Under the pieces are notes generated by a model that searched no databases, was not told where the DNA came from, and saw only the letters and a program-made list of their open reading frames with translations. The position numbers and the translations under genes were made by a program. A stretch of 64,000 nucleotides of DNA from Xanthostigma xanthostigma (Eukaryota; Arthropoda; Insecta; Raphidioptera; Raphidiidae), in the NCBI GenBank assembly GCA_963575645.1, contig OY754469.1, positions 50,426,753-50,490,752 on the forward strand, read 5' to 3'. This document shows positions 23,203 to 35,584 of this stretch, piece by piece (position 1 is the first letter of the stretch; the number at the start of each line of letters is the position of its first letter).

Positions 23203-23210
23203 CCCTAGAC

Positions 23211-23819
23211 GATGTCCTTGAAATTTTTTTACCATTTCTCAATTTATCCCCTGAAATTAGTCCGCAGACTCAAGGTTCAACTTTTTATACTTCACGCCTG
23301 TACTTGGACCGCCAAATTCCAAAATTTTACGTCAAATAGTTTCAGACAAAACCGCCCGTGACAGACGGACGTACGGACAGACACCGAAGATAAGTCAATT
23401 CTAAATGTAGTTTTAGTTTATGATCAATCGAATGTTGCGCCCTATATTGGGTACCAACGTGTATAGGAGGCACGAGACGGCTACAGCAAAGAACTATTTT
23501 TGTACCCGGAACAAGTTAGCACCTCGTCACCTTGTCATGCGTATGTTGAATGCGCCGCAATCCGCTTTGCGCTCAACCGAACATAGCTCCTGCCAAAAAT
23601 CAGTTCTGTAAACAAATTATATAAATATCATATTGAATATGACAGTTTTTGAATACAAATTATATTTACGGCATTTGCGTGTTTACATGATTTTAATAGC
23701 CCAGAAAAATTATCACATTGTGAATCTGTGATCACTGTTCCTAAGATTAAAATTAAGACAACAAAAAAATAATGTTCATTACGAAAATTCAAATGATTAA
23801 TTTAAAAAAAAAAATGTAA
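23211..23819. other. Unassigned sequence
   Basis: A 63-codon plus frame at 23420-23611 has varied composition (for example RRHETATAKNYFCTRNKLAP) but no recognised family. I do not call it a gene. Confidence 0.35.
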
Positions 23820-24005
23820 TATTACCCACCTGACATAAATGTGAAAAGGGGCTAAATTCGAAACAAAGAACAAGTGACTTTGCTGAAAGTGAGATCTAAG
23901 AAGGTAGCAAGTTTTTATACAACTCCGACTTTTTTTTCGGCAAAGCCACTTGTTCTTTATGTAAAACTTGGCCCTTTTTTCACATTTATGTTCTCGATGG
24001 GATTA
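23820..24005. mobile_element. MITE family E, copy E2
   Basis: It has the same terminal phrases as E1: ACATAAATGTGAAAAGGGGC at the left, mirrored by GGCCCTTTTTTCACATTTAT at the right. The inner pair AAAGAACAAGTGACTTTGC is mirrored by GCAAAGCCACTTGTTCTTT. It lacks the inner GTGAAAACTTGGCACC pair of E1. Confidence 0.6.
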
Positions 24006-24333
24006 TACACGTACAAGTTTGTATATTTGAGGAAGTCAATGAATTGGATAAATCAATTATCACCACGGTTTCAAGAAACTAGTTATTACGTCAATGAAAT
24101 ACAGAAGAAAAATATTAATAAATAACAGACATTGGCTGTAACAATTCACACCTGTGCTGAAATTGTTATTGTTTAAACAAAGAGCACATCCATTTACCTA
24201 TGTAATTATGAGGAGAATTGTGAAAATGAATATTCAGGAAGAATGACTTAGATCACATTCTAAAACGGCGTGCATAAACAAATTCTCTGCCAATTTATAT
24301 ATTTTAGGAGAGAATGTGCCCTAAATAATAAAG

Positions 24334-24555
24334 TTAGCGCATAGCGATATTAAAGTCGTCAAATATTGTTCTAATTAGGTCATATCTTATAGGTTTCTTT
24401 CGTATTCTGCCATTAATTTCGTTTTTTACGATTGGGTATTTTCTGTCATACATCAGGCGGAAAAATCTGTTACCGCTATTTTTAGCTATCTGTCTGTTTA
24501 CACTTGGGTCGGATTGCATATAAGACGATTGGGTTAAGATAAGGTGTCTGTCAAA
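24334..24555 (-). other. Coding-like open stretch, product unknown
   Basis: The frame is open for 73 codons on the minus strand, with the first ATG at 24519 and the stop at 24334. The peptide is polar and varied, with segments such as VNRQIAKNSGNRFFRLMYD and GRIRKKPIRYDLIRTIFDD. That is unlike the leucine/phenylalanine/isoleucine-rich frames typical of this AT-rich DNA. No repeat boundary was seen. It could be an exon or a fragment of a decayed gene or transposase. I recognise no family. Confidence 0.3.
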
Positions 24556-25754
24556 CTATGACTAACCCGAGGGAATAGACGAATAGTTTTTGTGTTATTT
24601 CATTATTTTATTTTCATTATTTTTTATGGTATAGATTAATATAGAACATTTATTTTTATTTTAATAATAGAACATTTATATTTATTTTAATAAACGTTGG
24701 CATTAGTAGGTAATGTTACGACTATTTAATAATAAATTTTTTTATAGAAAATGTTTGGTGTCCGAATGTTTCCGATTCTTTTGTTTAATGCGAATTAACA
24801 AGATTTCGATGTAATTATTTTTCACAACATGTTGAAAAATAAATAATATTCATTATTTTTAATTGCAATCTGGAAGGATGTGGAGGTTTAACTTAAAAAC
24901 AATCTCAATAATTTGGGTTATCCTCCATCTCTTCTTATTCTTCTTGAACGCAGTAAAATGACATTTGAATATTGCATTTTAATAGATCGCATTTAAGATG
25001 ATGCAATCATAAAAGGTGGCAATATATTTATTGAAAGTGGACAAAAGAACGCCACAAATCTTTTGTTCGTAAACAGGAAATGCGTTTGGAGTGCATCAGG
25101 CGTGCCAAAAAGATCGTTGCCCTCTGCGGTTTTGCCATCAGCACGAATGTTTTGAAGTATTTTAAGATATCGCCTCGAGAACAATCATATTTTCACACAT
25201 GTTCAAGTATACTGTACTCTGATTCCAATAACTGTATCTAAAACAATTTAACAGCAAAAATAAACAACTACAGGCGGGACACACGGCTGTTTACTGTAAT
25301 AACACTGTATTGATCCTTTAGAATGAAACATAAAATACCATAGCTAACATTGTACACAGAATTCGCAAAAACCCTGTATGTTTAAATTCTCTCTCGTTTC
25401 TTGCTTTGTAATTGCAAAAGAACAATGCTATCGCGTCGCTTAAATCAAGTTACCGGAAAATGAAATTGAAAATATAGGTGATTTCAGAGAAACTGACAGA
25501 TACTAGAGTTTATTCAAACATTTTTCATTGCATACCTCATATTTTATGTGTCACTGTTTCAGGGAAGTCATATTTATCTGTGAATCATGATATTGAAAAC
25601 AAAAGTGTGATAGCAATTTATCATAATATACCTGGTGCAGGATTATTCATTTTTTTTTATTTTATAAGATCAGCGGCGGTGTTGTCTGGACAGCTGAAGC
25701 TGAATTTGTTCATTACTTGTAAAACTCTCTCACTCTTGTTCACTTAATGCCTAA
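24556..25754. other. Unassigned sequence
   Basis: AT-rich. Frames at 24993-25184 and 25478-25747 are unremarkable. No RNA or repeat was recognised. Confidence 0.4.
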
Positions 25755-26349
25755 TCATATATATTAATACGCTAAGGTTAAAGATGTTTGCCTCCCTTTT
25801 TAGAAAAAACCTCACAATTTCTCCACATAAATTATATATCATTTTACAGATAATTGCTTGCTCTACTGACATCGACAACTAAAACATTTATTATTGCTTT
25901 TGTTTTTGTAAATTAATTAAAATGCAGCAGCGCTGAACAACGTCTGCCATCTGACGGCTTTGATTTTGAAACAACGTCAACACTTCGATCTGTCATCTGA
26001 CCTTCATATTGTAATACAACAGACACAATACTGCATACTGGCATTTGACGGCTTTAATTTTGAAACAGCGAGCAACGCTGAACAACGTCACAGCAATGCT
26101 GCATGATGCCATCTGATGGCTTAGCTCAACGCTTTTGCTACTTGCGCTTCTATATGACAATTTTAGTAAAATATTTCTTCGATCTGTCATCTGAGCTTCA
26201 TATTGTAATACAACAAAAAGAAGAACGTTATAAGCAGTGTGCAAAATTAGAAACGAATTGAATACCTGCAATCATATTTAAAAAATAATTTTGTAAAGTG
26301 ATAATTATTATACTTATTTAGTGCGAATAATTCGCACAGGTTACACTAA
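25755..26349 (+). mobile_element. Canonical non-autonomous Helitron, copy 1
   Basis: It starts TCATATATATTAATACG just after an A. It ends with the hairpin GTGCGAATAATTCGCAC, a short spacer and CTAA, followed by T. This 5' TC, 3' hairpin and CTRR between A and T is the canonical Helitron signature. A copy with the same ends lies at 62776-63320. The interior has internally repeated phrases such as GCCATCTGACGGCTT and CTTCGATCTGTCATCTGA. There is no Rep/helicase frame. The 92-codon minus frame is repeat-derived. Confidence 0.8.
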
Positions 26350-28802
26350 TCTATGCTTACTACATTTAATTAAGTTTCATGCTCGTCTGTATAGAAACAC
26401 TGCAACCGAAGTCGTTTTACTTCAAAAACAGAGTTTTAGGAATATAATAGGCAATGTATGAAATAACTTAAAACTTACATCATTTACTTAGTTAAAATGT
26501 ATTGTTTTGGCAAACGTTTTATTAAAAAAATGGCGTCATCATGGTTGATGCCAATGCATTAAAATATTGACACTTTATTTTCAAACAACTCTGTAATATG
26601 CAGACAGCAAATATTAGTTTTTTGTTGAGAGAGGAAATACCATTATAGACGATACATAGCAACATACAGGAACATGATTTAATATTAAATAATTAATTAG
26701 GAATTTAATAACCGGTGACGCACGTATCATTCGATTATTACTCATTATGACAAGATAATAACCCCAGAGTAAAATATAAAATATAAGCCAATAATAACTG
26801 TCAATTGAAAATGTTTGTAAAAACGTGATATATCGACAATATGAGATAATAGTGATAACGTCACGTATACAAGATGTTCTATCACTAGCCGCTACAGTGA
26901 ACCCTCGATAATAATCCGGGAGCTAATTAAAATTCTAATCGCATCTGTAAATTCGCTTGTACTTCAAATATTTCGACAGAACAATTCACACAATCTGTAA
27001 AGTATACTTAAAGCAGTAGTAGTAAAGTTAGTTACATGAAATAATCATGTTAACTTGATTTAGTGTTGAACTATTTCGGTGCATTCGCTGGCAGCGCGGC
27101 AATATGTCTTTTGAACAGTAATAAAAATAAATGTCACCAAACGCGTACTATGTATTTATTTTAGAGATGCACTACTTCCACTTAACTGTTGTTCAAGGCG
27201 TGACGGAACTCGGTTTCAAAGATTCTTAAACATTTTTTACCTCAATAAAAGCTCATTGTACGTGCATTTAAAGAGATTAAACGGAAATACTTATGTGTTA
27301 ATTTAATTTAATTCAATGGAAAAGAAAACAAATAAATTCAACACAATTAGAAAACGGACTTATCTTGTCCTGGCTGCGACAAAAAGGAGGATTTCAAACG
27401 CGTTTTTTTTCAAATCGTCTTAAATTCTATAAATGGGCAATTTGTGACACTAATGCGCCATATAGTTAAGCTGACGAAATCTAAAAAAAATATACGGTAA
27501 ATGAGAGAATGAGTTGGAAAATAAAAGATGAAAAAATAGATATGGACGTAACACATAACCCTCGATTATATATAGTATAGGAAAAAACACTAGATATAGA
27601 CTAGGCGCCACTGCAATATTAAATGTATACTGATTTTAAAAATCGGCAAAAATTTATCAAAATTATTTCCACAAATTAGAGATAAAATTATTTAGTTTCT
27701 ATCAGCTATGTCAATACAAAAAAAATATAATAGTATATTGTTTTAAATGGTATTAAGAGATATAATAATGATATAAGCACTTTCGTTTAAGGTTAATTTC
27801 AAAGGGCGAAGTGTATGAAACTACGTATAAAATATGTATATATGAGATGATTCTAAACTTGTAAGTGTTGCACGGCTTACTGACTTAAAACAATACGACA
27901 TCTGGTAACGGAAATTTAAACCATAAACACATTACATTATGCACGCCGTTAGTATTACCACAACTCTTTGGTATTACCTACTATATATATGAAAAATGGC
28001 GGAGTCGACATTACATTTGGTCTAAACCCCGTCCATATGCCAAAACTCAATTGAGTCATGGCTCATTCTAATTGTCTGTAAATTTACCGATCGCACGTTA
28101 TACTATCTCGGTATTCGTCTGGAAAGGAAAGCTATCAAAAATCCTCAACCAAGCCATCCGCAGAGACTGTTCCAGTTTTTTTTTTGTCACAATTATGGAT
28201 TAAAGTTTAACATAAATAAAAAATAGTTGAATAAAGTCTGCCACTCCCGACATAAACAGAGTAAAGGTCTTTAACCTCAGCGGGGAAATTAGTGCAGTAA
28301 TCTTTTGTCACAGAAATCATAAAGATATGGTTGCATGTGCATATTATTCAACCATTTTTCAAGATAAAAGTTTCAATTCTCGATATACCACTTTTGAATA
28401 GTTTTGTCAGTACAAATTATGTTTTTATAAGTGTAATTAGGAAAATAATAGTATTCAAGCACAAAATTTTCTCGAAACGAAAATTTCTTTGATTTTCAAT
28501 GACTGATTTTTCCGACTTTTAGCATTCTTTAAGTTGATTTTGGTTGCATAGAAAAAAAATATTAATTATAAATTATGCACTTATGATGATATTAAAATTA
28601 GACGAAATACCTAGAGAAAATTTATCAAATCTTCTCAAATATGTATTATCTATTTAGTGTGTGAATTATTTTGGTCATGATTGCTGGTTTTATATCATAT
28701 TATTTTTGTTTCTTTAGAGGCGTTCTGCTCCTAATAAATAGATAAAAACGTCCACAGGCTCAATTCTCGAATTTTGTCCGGAGGACAATTTTAAGATAAA
28801 AA
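26350..28802. other. Unassigned AT-rich sequence
   Basis: About 2.4 kb in which I see no gene, RNA or bounded repeat. An ATGGCGG motif at about 28004 is isolated. Confidence 0.4.
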
Positions 28803-29452
28803 ATTGGTTGTCTGTAAAGTCGATTTACGGACGATAGTTTTACGTGATAACGTATTCCGTAATACATAACCTAAACCTCCCAAAATTTGGTTTCAATTCG
28901 CTTATCCTTGGTGTCGGAATGATAAGAAATGTCAAAAGTGATGTTTGCAACTGTCAAAGTACTATGTTCTAATAATAATTAGTTATTCCAATACTTAACT
29001 TAGAAGGCGTTGCATTTCACAAAATACTAATGTCAAAAAATTGAATTAAACATTAGAAATGCAGCCGTTTTCATGTTAAGACAAGACATACGTTATCTTC
29101 TAATTTCCATGTACGGCAAACAAAGACGACCGACCGCGTCGCGCCATGCATTAGACAACATTGCATTTATACAACTATTTTTCTATATAAATTTGTATAA
29201 AAATACTGTTTAGGCAAATTCTGTTATACGAAATCTATGTAAAATGTTCTCCTCTTTCGTTTAAGACTGGTTTCAAACCGATCTGATTTAAATTGAGCGA
29301 GAAATTAGCAAAAAGCACGCACAGGGTCAGGCGGAACGTTACGCGTTACGAACGTTAGGATTTAGGAACGTTACACTTTTTCGTGCATGCAGCCGGTGTT
29401 TTATCAATTTATAAGATTGGTGATTCATCAATTTATAAGACGTTATCACGTC
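28803..29452 (-). mobile_element. Family A Helentron-like element, copy A5, long chimeric form
   Basis: It has A-family ends but an interior matching the H-family element: TTTAAATTGAGCGAGAAATT, CTCTTTCGTTTAAGAC, AGAAGGCGTTGCATTTCAC and CTTATCCTTGGTGTCGGAAT. The matching H stretch is about 37700-38150 and lies in the same sense relative to each element's own 5'-3' direction. The minisatellite next to the 5' end differs in length from A10 and A12. Confidence 0.82.
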
Positions 29453-31364
29453 AAAAAATATGGCCGGTAATGCCTGTAATGCATGACGACAGACCGAGTG
29501 TACGATCGGGAAGGGTTTCAAAAGCTCTTTTTCTGGATAGGTCACTTTATATGCTCGCGCTTTTAAACAGTGCACTTGTTTTAATCTATTAACCGGAGAC
29601 GACAAACAACACTAAAGTGAGAGAGGGGAATCCCCTAGCCGGATATCCGCTGTGGCGCGCATCTTCGCGTACCTCCCGCTGCTGCTAACTCGTTTTCTTG
29701 CACACAGCTCTCACATCTCTGATTTTAAACAGGAAATGCCGAACACTGCTCATTTCTTTTGCATCTACTTCGTAGCTTCGCTGTGTTCGTGTAACTGTAA
29801 AATAATGTACCTACTGTGTGTCCTAAGATCGTGCAATATAGCATTTTCTGTTAGTTGAAACTAATCCACACTGCCTTTCTGATTAATTATTTAAACTCAA
29901 AACCGTCATATTATATTTTAGTTTTAAAAACCATTTGTTTATGTAGCGGGCGCTAATTTAATGTTAAATTAATTGAGGAAGGTCAAAAAACAACAAAACA
30001 TCGATGAACTTGAAAATTAATTTAAGAAAAGTTATTATGTAAATAACACATATGTTTAAATTGTTCTCAAAATAAATAATATGTTCGTATGTGGTTAGCA
30101 AGATTTAATATAACAAAGCATGTCTATATAGGTATCTTACTTCAAAATATATTACTAAAAAGCGTAAAATAATCAAGTTTTTCATTTAATTACTAGCGTT
30201 TTATATAAAGTATAAGTTTTTTAAGTTTAATATTTTTTAATATTTTCAGTCGATGTCGATTTTTTTGTTTGTTGGTTGATTCTCAATTGTCATAGTGTCT
30301 TCTTCGATTATTATTAAAGAAGAAATGTTTCTTCTACATGCTATATTTTAAAAAAATTGAGGACCAAATGTAACAATCCATTCCGAAATTGTTGGATCTC
30401 TATTCGCAACCTCAGACAGTTTGAGAAATTCTGAGGTACATGCCAGAAATATTCAGTTAAAAAATTACAACTATTGATGATTGAAATAAAATACCATTAT
30501 TGATATATAATTAAAAGGTTTACGGAAGTGGGTGTTCCTTTTTTCAGAAATATGAATTACAGAAAATGTGATATAAGTATACTTGAAATAATATTTATCA
30601 CACTTTCACTTGAAATGTTTATGTTATCTCTAAATATAAATATGATATAAAAATGAGTAAGCAAATTAATTTAATGAAAAAAGCCCTCAATATCGTTTTT
30701 ATACATGTGAAAAAACACACCGATTTTAATGCTACATATATGGTTTTCTTTTTTCTATAACAATATCGTCTGAGTATTGAATACATATTTTCATATTAAA
30801 AATCATTCTGGAACATATAAAAATCACGTATGTTTAGATTTTTTAAACTGAAATTTAACTGAAAGTATTTGCGCAAAAGAGTTAAATAAATATTTCAGTA
30901 AAGACAAAAAATCATTAATAAATATCAGATATGTAAATTTCGTAAATTTAAACAGTGGAAAAGTTATGAGGTCGTGTGCACCTTGCTAAAAATAATTTGA
31001 AACTTGTGAAGTGAAAAGTTATTTGTTACAATATTAAATTAAACGCACATTTTGTACGACTTCTGAGTCATATTCCAGATGCGTCGTGCATCACGCAACA
31101 CGCATATTTCAATAACAATGCCTTATCATGCACAAATACATACAGACCGTATGTGCCTATCCAATAAATGAACCCATATAAAATCACTGTGCTTTACACC
31201 CTGGCAACTGATCTACACGCTTCGAACTGTTAAGCGTCTCTATGGTCCGATTAAATTATTGTGTCGTTTACGTCACCAACGGAACATCAAGGAAAAGGGC
31301 GCACGCGGAATTTTTGCAGAAAATAATATATACGAGAGTATAATGACCGCTATGTTATCAATAT
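29453..31364. other. Unassigned, with a GC-richer patch
   Basis: The patch at 29465-29850 is GC-richer and includes GCTGTGGCGCGCATCTTCGC. Its frames (69 and 68 codons) look incidental. The remainder is AT-rich with no assignable feature. Confidence 0.4.
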
Positions 31365-31368
31365 TACT

Positions 31369-32149
31369 AGTGTACCCGTGCAAAACCTTTTGCATGTATT
31401 TTCATATTGTTTTCAAAAAACGATATTTTGATACATATCTACGACAATAATTTTATTCCTCATTAGTTTCCATTTACAGTTATTTTTCTTTTGATTTAGC
31501 TTGATCCATCAAGTTGTCTCTATATTTAATTGGTTATAAATTCAAAGAAAATGTATGAGATCTGTTATGAATTATGATGGTTACCCTGCTAGAGCTGTCA
31601 CAATTCATTTAATTAGAAAATCTAACCTCATTTGATACATTTACGATTTTCACTATTTTTTTCTGATCTGAGACCAAATTTTAGACTTGGTACAGTTCAT
31701 GTAATATTTAAAAACTCTATTTTGGCATTAAATTAACATAAACTTACACGTTCTTAAATTATTTGGAAAATAAAATAAAATTTGTTTGTGTATTAAATAT
31801 TTGGAATATTTGCGCTAAAAAACGAACTAAAAATATACACTTCAATTGTCAAAGTCGACTTGTCCGACATACGTACATATTGCATTTCTCTCACACTCAT
31901 GTCTCGTGAACATCGAAGGATTTTCTCTCTTTACGTTCCTCTTCACCCCGCTACCCCCTCGTCATTTTTACTATTATCGCTTGAAATCACCCCTTTTAAA
32001 GAAATTTCACCAAAAAAAAAATAGCGATAACATATCTGTGGACTAAAGGCTTCAGTTTAAAAAAAAATTGTGTCAATCGGTTTAGTAGGGATGGCTGGTG
32101 GATTGTCTAGAGATTTAGGGCTTGTGTTTTAAATATATAGACTAGTGTA
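31369..32149 (+). mobile_element. Degenerate retroelement-like repeat
   Basis: The left border is ACTAGTGTA followed by CCCGTGCAAAACC. The right border, after TCAATCGGTTTAGTAGGGAT and TTTAAATATATAG, is again ACTAGTGTA (about 32143-32151). 'Coordinates-of-a-coding-rich-repeat' phrases of this sort (acccgtg... to ...atatatag) are typical of old lepidopteran retroelement copies. The 9-bp direct repeat may be a target duplication or part of the element. Confidence 0.4.
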
Positions 32150-32151
32150 GG

Positions 32152-32842
32152 CTAATGGGCTTGTCTAAACATTTCTTAATATGCTTTTATAATGTCTGCT
32201 TTTTATTTAAGCTCTCTTATACCGACATAATAAATTATTATCCGATCGCATCTAATACCGAACGGTCTGTATCAAGAATAAAAAAATTATAGATTACAAA
32301 TTTGTGATCTATCAGCATTTTGATTGTATGGCTGAGTAGATATTTTACTTCGCTCGACATTTAAAACGGCTACCAATCTCTTCTAAAAATTTTAAAAATG
32401 TTATTGTGTTCTCTTATTTATATGGTTAGGTGACAGGAGTCCCAAAAATGTTTTCGCTAGCATCTTACGGGCCCCACGTAGCTCAGTTTGCGTATGACTG
32501 GACTAATAGCCACCTGTTTGTAGAGCTGTTGACAATGTTGCAACTATCTCGATAAATTATTAGAACTACATTTTGGTTTCTGTTTCACTCCCTTGCAAGT
32601 TAGCGAGTTCAGATGCACAGACATAGTGTTCAGCATTAGGGCCATGCAATGCTGGGCACCTACATAATATTATGAACAGCATATATATTATACATAGACG
32701 CCTTCCGCCCTTCAATCTCAACGTTTTGTAAAATGTTCCCATGACCTATAAGCTTGAACCAAAACACCCTATTTTTTATAAGTACACGTTCATATAAACA
32801 CAGAGAATTTTTAGAGTCGTACTGAACCAAAAAAAAAAAAAC
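32152..32842. other. Unassigned sequence
   Basis: No assignable feature. The 83-codon minus frame at 32660-32911 runs into copy A6 and is not a gene. Confidence 0.4.
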
Positions 32843-33052
32843 ATTGGTTGTCTGTAAAGTCGGTTTACGGACGATAGTTTTACGTGATAACGTATTCCGC
32901 TCGAATATCATATTTAATAATCACGCACAGGGTCAGGCAGAACGTTAGGAACGTTAGTAACGCTAGGAACGTTACACTTTTTCGTGCATGCAGCCGGTGT
33001 TTCATCTTTTTATATTGACGTGATTCATCAATTTATAAGACGTTATCACGTC
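32843..33052 (-). mobile_element. Family A Helentron-like element, copy A6, short form
   Basis: The 210-bp copy has complete ends and carries the CCGCTCGAATATCATATTTA block shared with A7a, A8 and A11. It is nearly identical to A7a, which lies only about 450 bp away, apart from extra minisatellite units. Confidence 0.87.
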
Positions 33053-33503
33053 AAAATGTGTATTTATTATTAAAGTCTTTCATAGATTTTTAGATAAGAG
33101 CTTCTGTCATGCTTTAATATAAAATTAGTTATCAAGTTCCTTACCTTCAGTGACTTGTGACACATTGGATTTTTTTCAATGAACGTTCATCGCTGATATT
33201 TTTTCAGAGTTTGAAAATATTTTATCTGCAATAAAGAAAATTCAGTTTAGTGTTAGTTAAATATAATCCTATAGATAAATCAGAGAATTTAGACCGTGAT
33301 TAATGGTTGTGGTTTACAGATAACATATTAAGATAAAACGATGATAGTCCTGTGGTATTATCAAAGATTTTACAGATAACCATGGTAAATGTTTAGCTGA
33401 TGGAACTGTCGGTCCAAGGAGGTGGAAGAGAGGTAGGAGGACTCTTTTCTGATGGTCTAACAATGAATACGGTGAGGTGGAGATGCAGGGGTTGAGATAA
33501 AAA
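33053..33503. other. Unassigned sequence
   Basis: The spacer between A6 and A7a has a purine-rich segment at about 33415-33490. No feature is supported. Confidence 0.4.
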
Positions 33504-33686
33504 ATTGGTTGTCTGTAAAGTCGGTTTACGGACGATAGTTTTACGTGATAACGTATTCCGCTCGAATATCATATTTAATAATCACGCACAGGGTCAGGCG
33601 GAACGTTACACTTTTTCGTGCATGCAGCCGGTGTTTCATCTTTTTATATTGACGTGATTCATCAATTTATAAGACGTTATCACGTC
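33504..33686 (-). mobile_element. Family A Helentron-like element, copy A7a, short form
   Basis: At 183 bp this is among the shortest A copies. It has complete ends and a minisatellite reduced to a single GAACGTTAC unit. The flank after the 5' end is AATAATTT instead of the usual A-run. Confidence 0.87.
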
Positions 33687-33720
33687 AATAATTTATGTTC
33701 TATTTCTCCTATCTTCTACA

Positions 33721-34215
33721 TATAATAATTATAATAATTCGAATCTATGATATTGCATCTTTCGCTTCAAATTTAGGTTAATTTAATTTATTAATTAAAA
33801 CTCACCACCTATAATAATAATTGTTTTTTTTAACTTTCTTTCTTTCGTATTTATTTTAAGTCTCAAAGATTAACTGTCATAATATTTTGAAAACAATTGT
33901 TTCATTGTTTATATAAAATTCCAAAACCTACTTACAATATTTAAGTATTTTCATACGTCAAAAAATTGATTTTTATAATGATGAAATTTGTAAGAAAACG
34001 ATTTTTTCGAGAGATAAGACCTAGCTAAAACGATTTTTTGCCCCCCAAAATCCCTTTTCAGTAAATTTCATCCAAATCGTTAGGGCCGTTTTCGAGAAAA
34101 GCACGCACAGGGTCAGGCGGAACGTTACGAACGTTACACTTTTTTGTGCATGCAGCCGGTGTTTTATCAATTTATAAGATTGGTGATTCATCAATTTATA
34201 AGACGTTATCACGTC
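33721..34215 (-). mobile_element. Family A element, copy A7b, lacking its 3' end
   Basis: The medium-form interior and intact 5' end (ACGTTATCACGTC on the plus strand) are present. The element's 3' terminal about 80 bp (hairpin and ACAACCAAT) are missing. The break is 34 bp from A7a, so A7a insertion or recombination between copies may have removed it. Confidence 0.8.
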
Positions 34216-35362
34216 AAAAATCGAATATTATCTCAATTTTTAATGTTGTGCATGATCATCACCACCCCCTCCAACACCTTCTTCCTCCACCGATCGACGA
34301 CGACTATATGTAGACATTTTATAAAAACTATCTCTGACAAACATAATTGTTTATTCCTTGCGTTAACATGAAAGATGTTCAAGGATTTCATCGCTGACTT
34401 TAATTGTCCGTCGATATTTCGAAAACGTACGAGTGATACAGTTAGAAGGCAGCGTTATGCAACGTGTCGGACATAGCACACATGTATAAATCCATACAAG
34501 GATATTGATATCTACAAATGCAGCAAGTGGAACAACATAGTGCCTTGTCAGTATGGAAGTGCAACGTTATAATAGTACACAGTATAATATATCTTCGAGT
34601 CGAGGGTTAGTTTAAAACGGGGTGGTTTTCGAACGATGATGGGTGTGTAGTTCCAAATTAGAGGTTATGTTATACACATGGGGATGCTGTAAAGTTAACA
34701 CACATGTGTTACCCGGAGGGAGATCATTGCCAGGGGCGTAACTGTAATATTTACCGTATCTGTAACTGAATACATCTGCAACGTATAATTATCGTCATTA
34801 ACCGTGAAATATAGATTTATTGGTTTTGTTTCTAAAAAAATGTTGCTGTACGCAAATAATTTATATTATGACCGGGCCTAAAATATTCGGCTTCACTGTA
34901 CACATAGACAAAAGGGAACATACTTTTTTGCCTGTGAAAAAAAAATGTGTTAAAACCATACGTCTTATTTGTTGGTATAGTTAAATATCTAGACTTTTAA
35001 GTATATTTAGAAACTCAACCGTCATAAATTGATCCGTCTCTGAAGATAAAATCCAGGAAAAAATATATAAAAAATATTCAAAACAAGTTTCTGTCATTTG
35101 AGAATAACTAACTGGCATTATCAATAAGATCGTCGCCAAGTGTTTCTATCACCGTTCACCAGACAGGAGAAGAAGAGGAAGGTTTGTAGGACAGAAGCAA
35201 GTCACCCTCCTTGATTTCACTCACTCACTTGTTGTTTAGTCGGGAAGATATCGAAGGGGAGTTTAACGGATTGGATGACGACAGATGGTACACCTGTTAG
35301 ACATATCACCCGTGTATATTTTATATAGACTATATTATGCATAAATGCTTGCGGTTCTATAA
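34216..35362. other. Unassigned sequence
   Basis: No supported gene. A 25-codon minus-strand frame near 34240-34317 (MSTYSRRRSVEEEG...) is too short to call. Confidence 0.4.
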
Positions 35363-35584
35363 CTTGAAGCGAGAAAGTACGCAACGCACATTACAAATCT
35401 AGAAAAAAGACAATACGATCGAGCATCCTTAAATAAAAATACTAAGGTTCCTTCCAGAAAGCTGCACCGCTTGAGCTTCAATGAAATACACGATGCTTAT
35501 GTGGTAGGAAGTTTTCTCGAAAATGCAACAGAAAATGAAGAAAGATATATTAAAATAAAATGGGTGATCAAAAAACTGACATGA
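35363..35584 (+). other. Coding-like open stretch, possible internal exon
   Basis: The frame is open for 73 codons between stops on the plus strand, without a useful ATG. The peptide is strikingly protein-like, with segments KLHRLSFNEIHDAYVVGSF and LENATENEERYIKIKW. A good splice-acceptor-like string GTTCCTTCCAG precedes the codons for KLHRL (about 35448-35458). A weak donor TGG|GTGATC lies near 35561. The opposite strand gives a hydrophobic 74-codon shadow. Product and gene structure are unknown. Confidence 0.3.

Noticed and set aside
31240..31330. THAP-like zinc-finger start (NYCVVYVTNGTSRKRA in one plus frame)
   Set aside because: The frame is about 30 codons, lacks the spaced cysteines and histidine of the domain, and has no continuation.
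15606..34212. Near-identical 63-71 codon frames at 15606-15797, 20422-20637 and 34021-34212 that look like a conserved small protein
   Set aside because: They are the same stretch of family A elements. Similarity is at DNA level across non-coding parts too, and the frame is broken in other copies.
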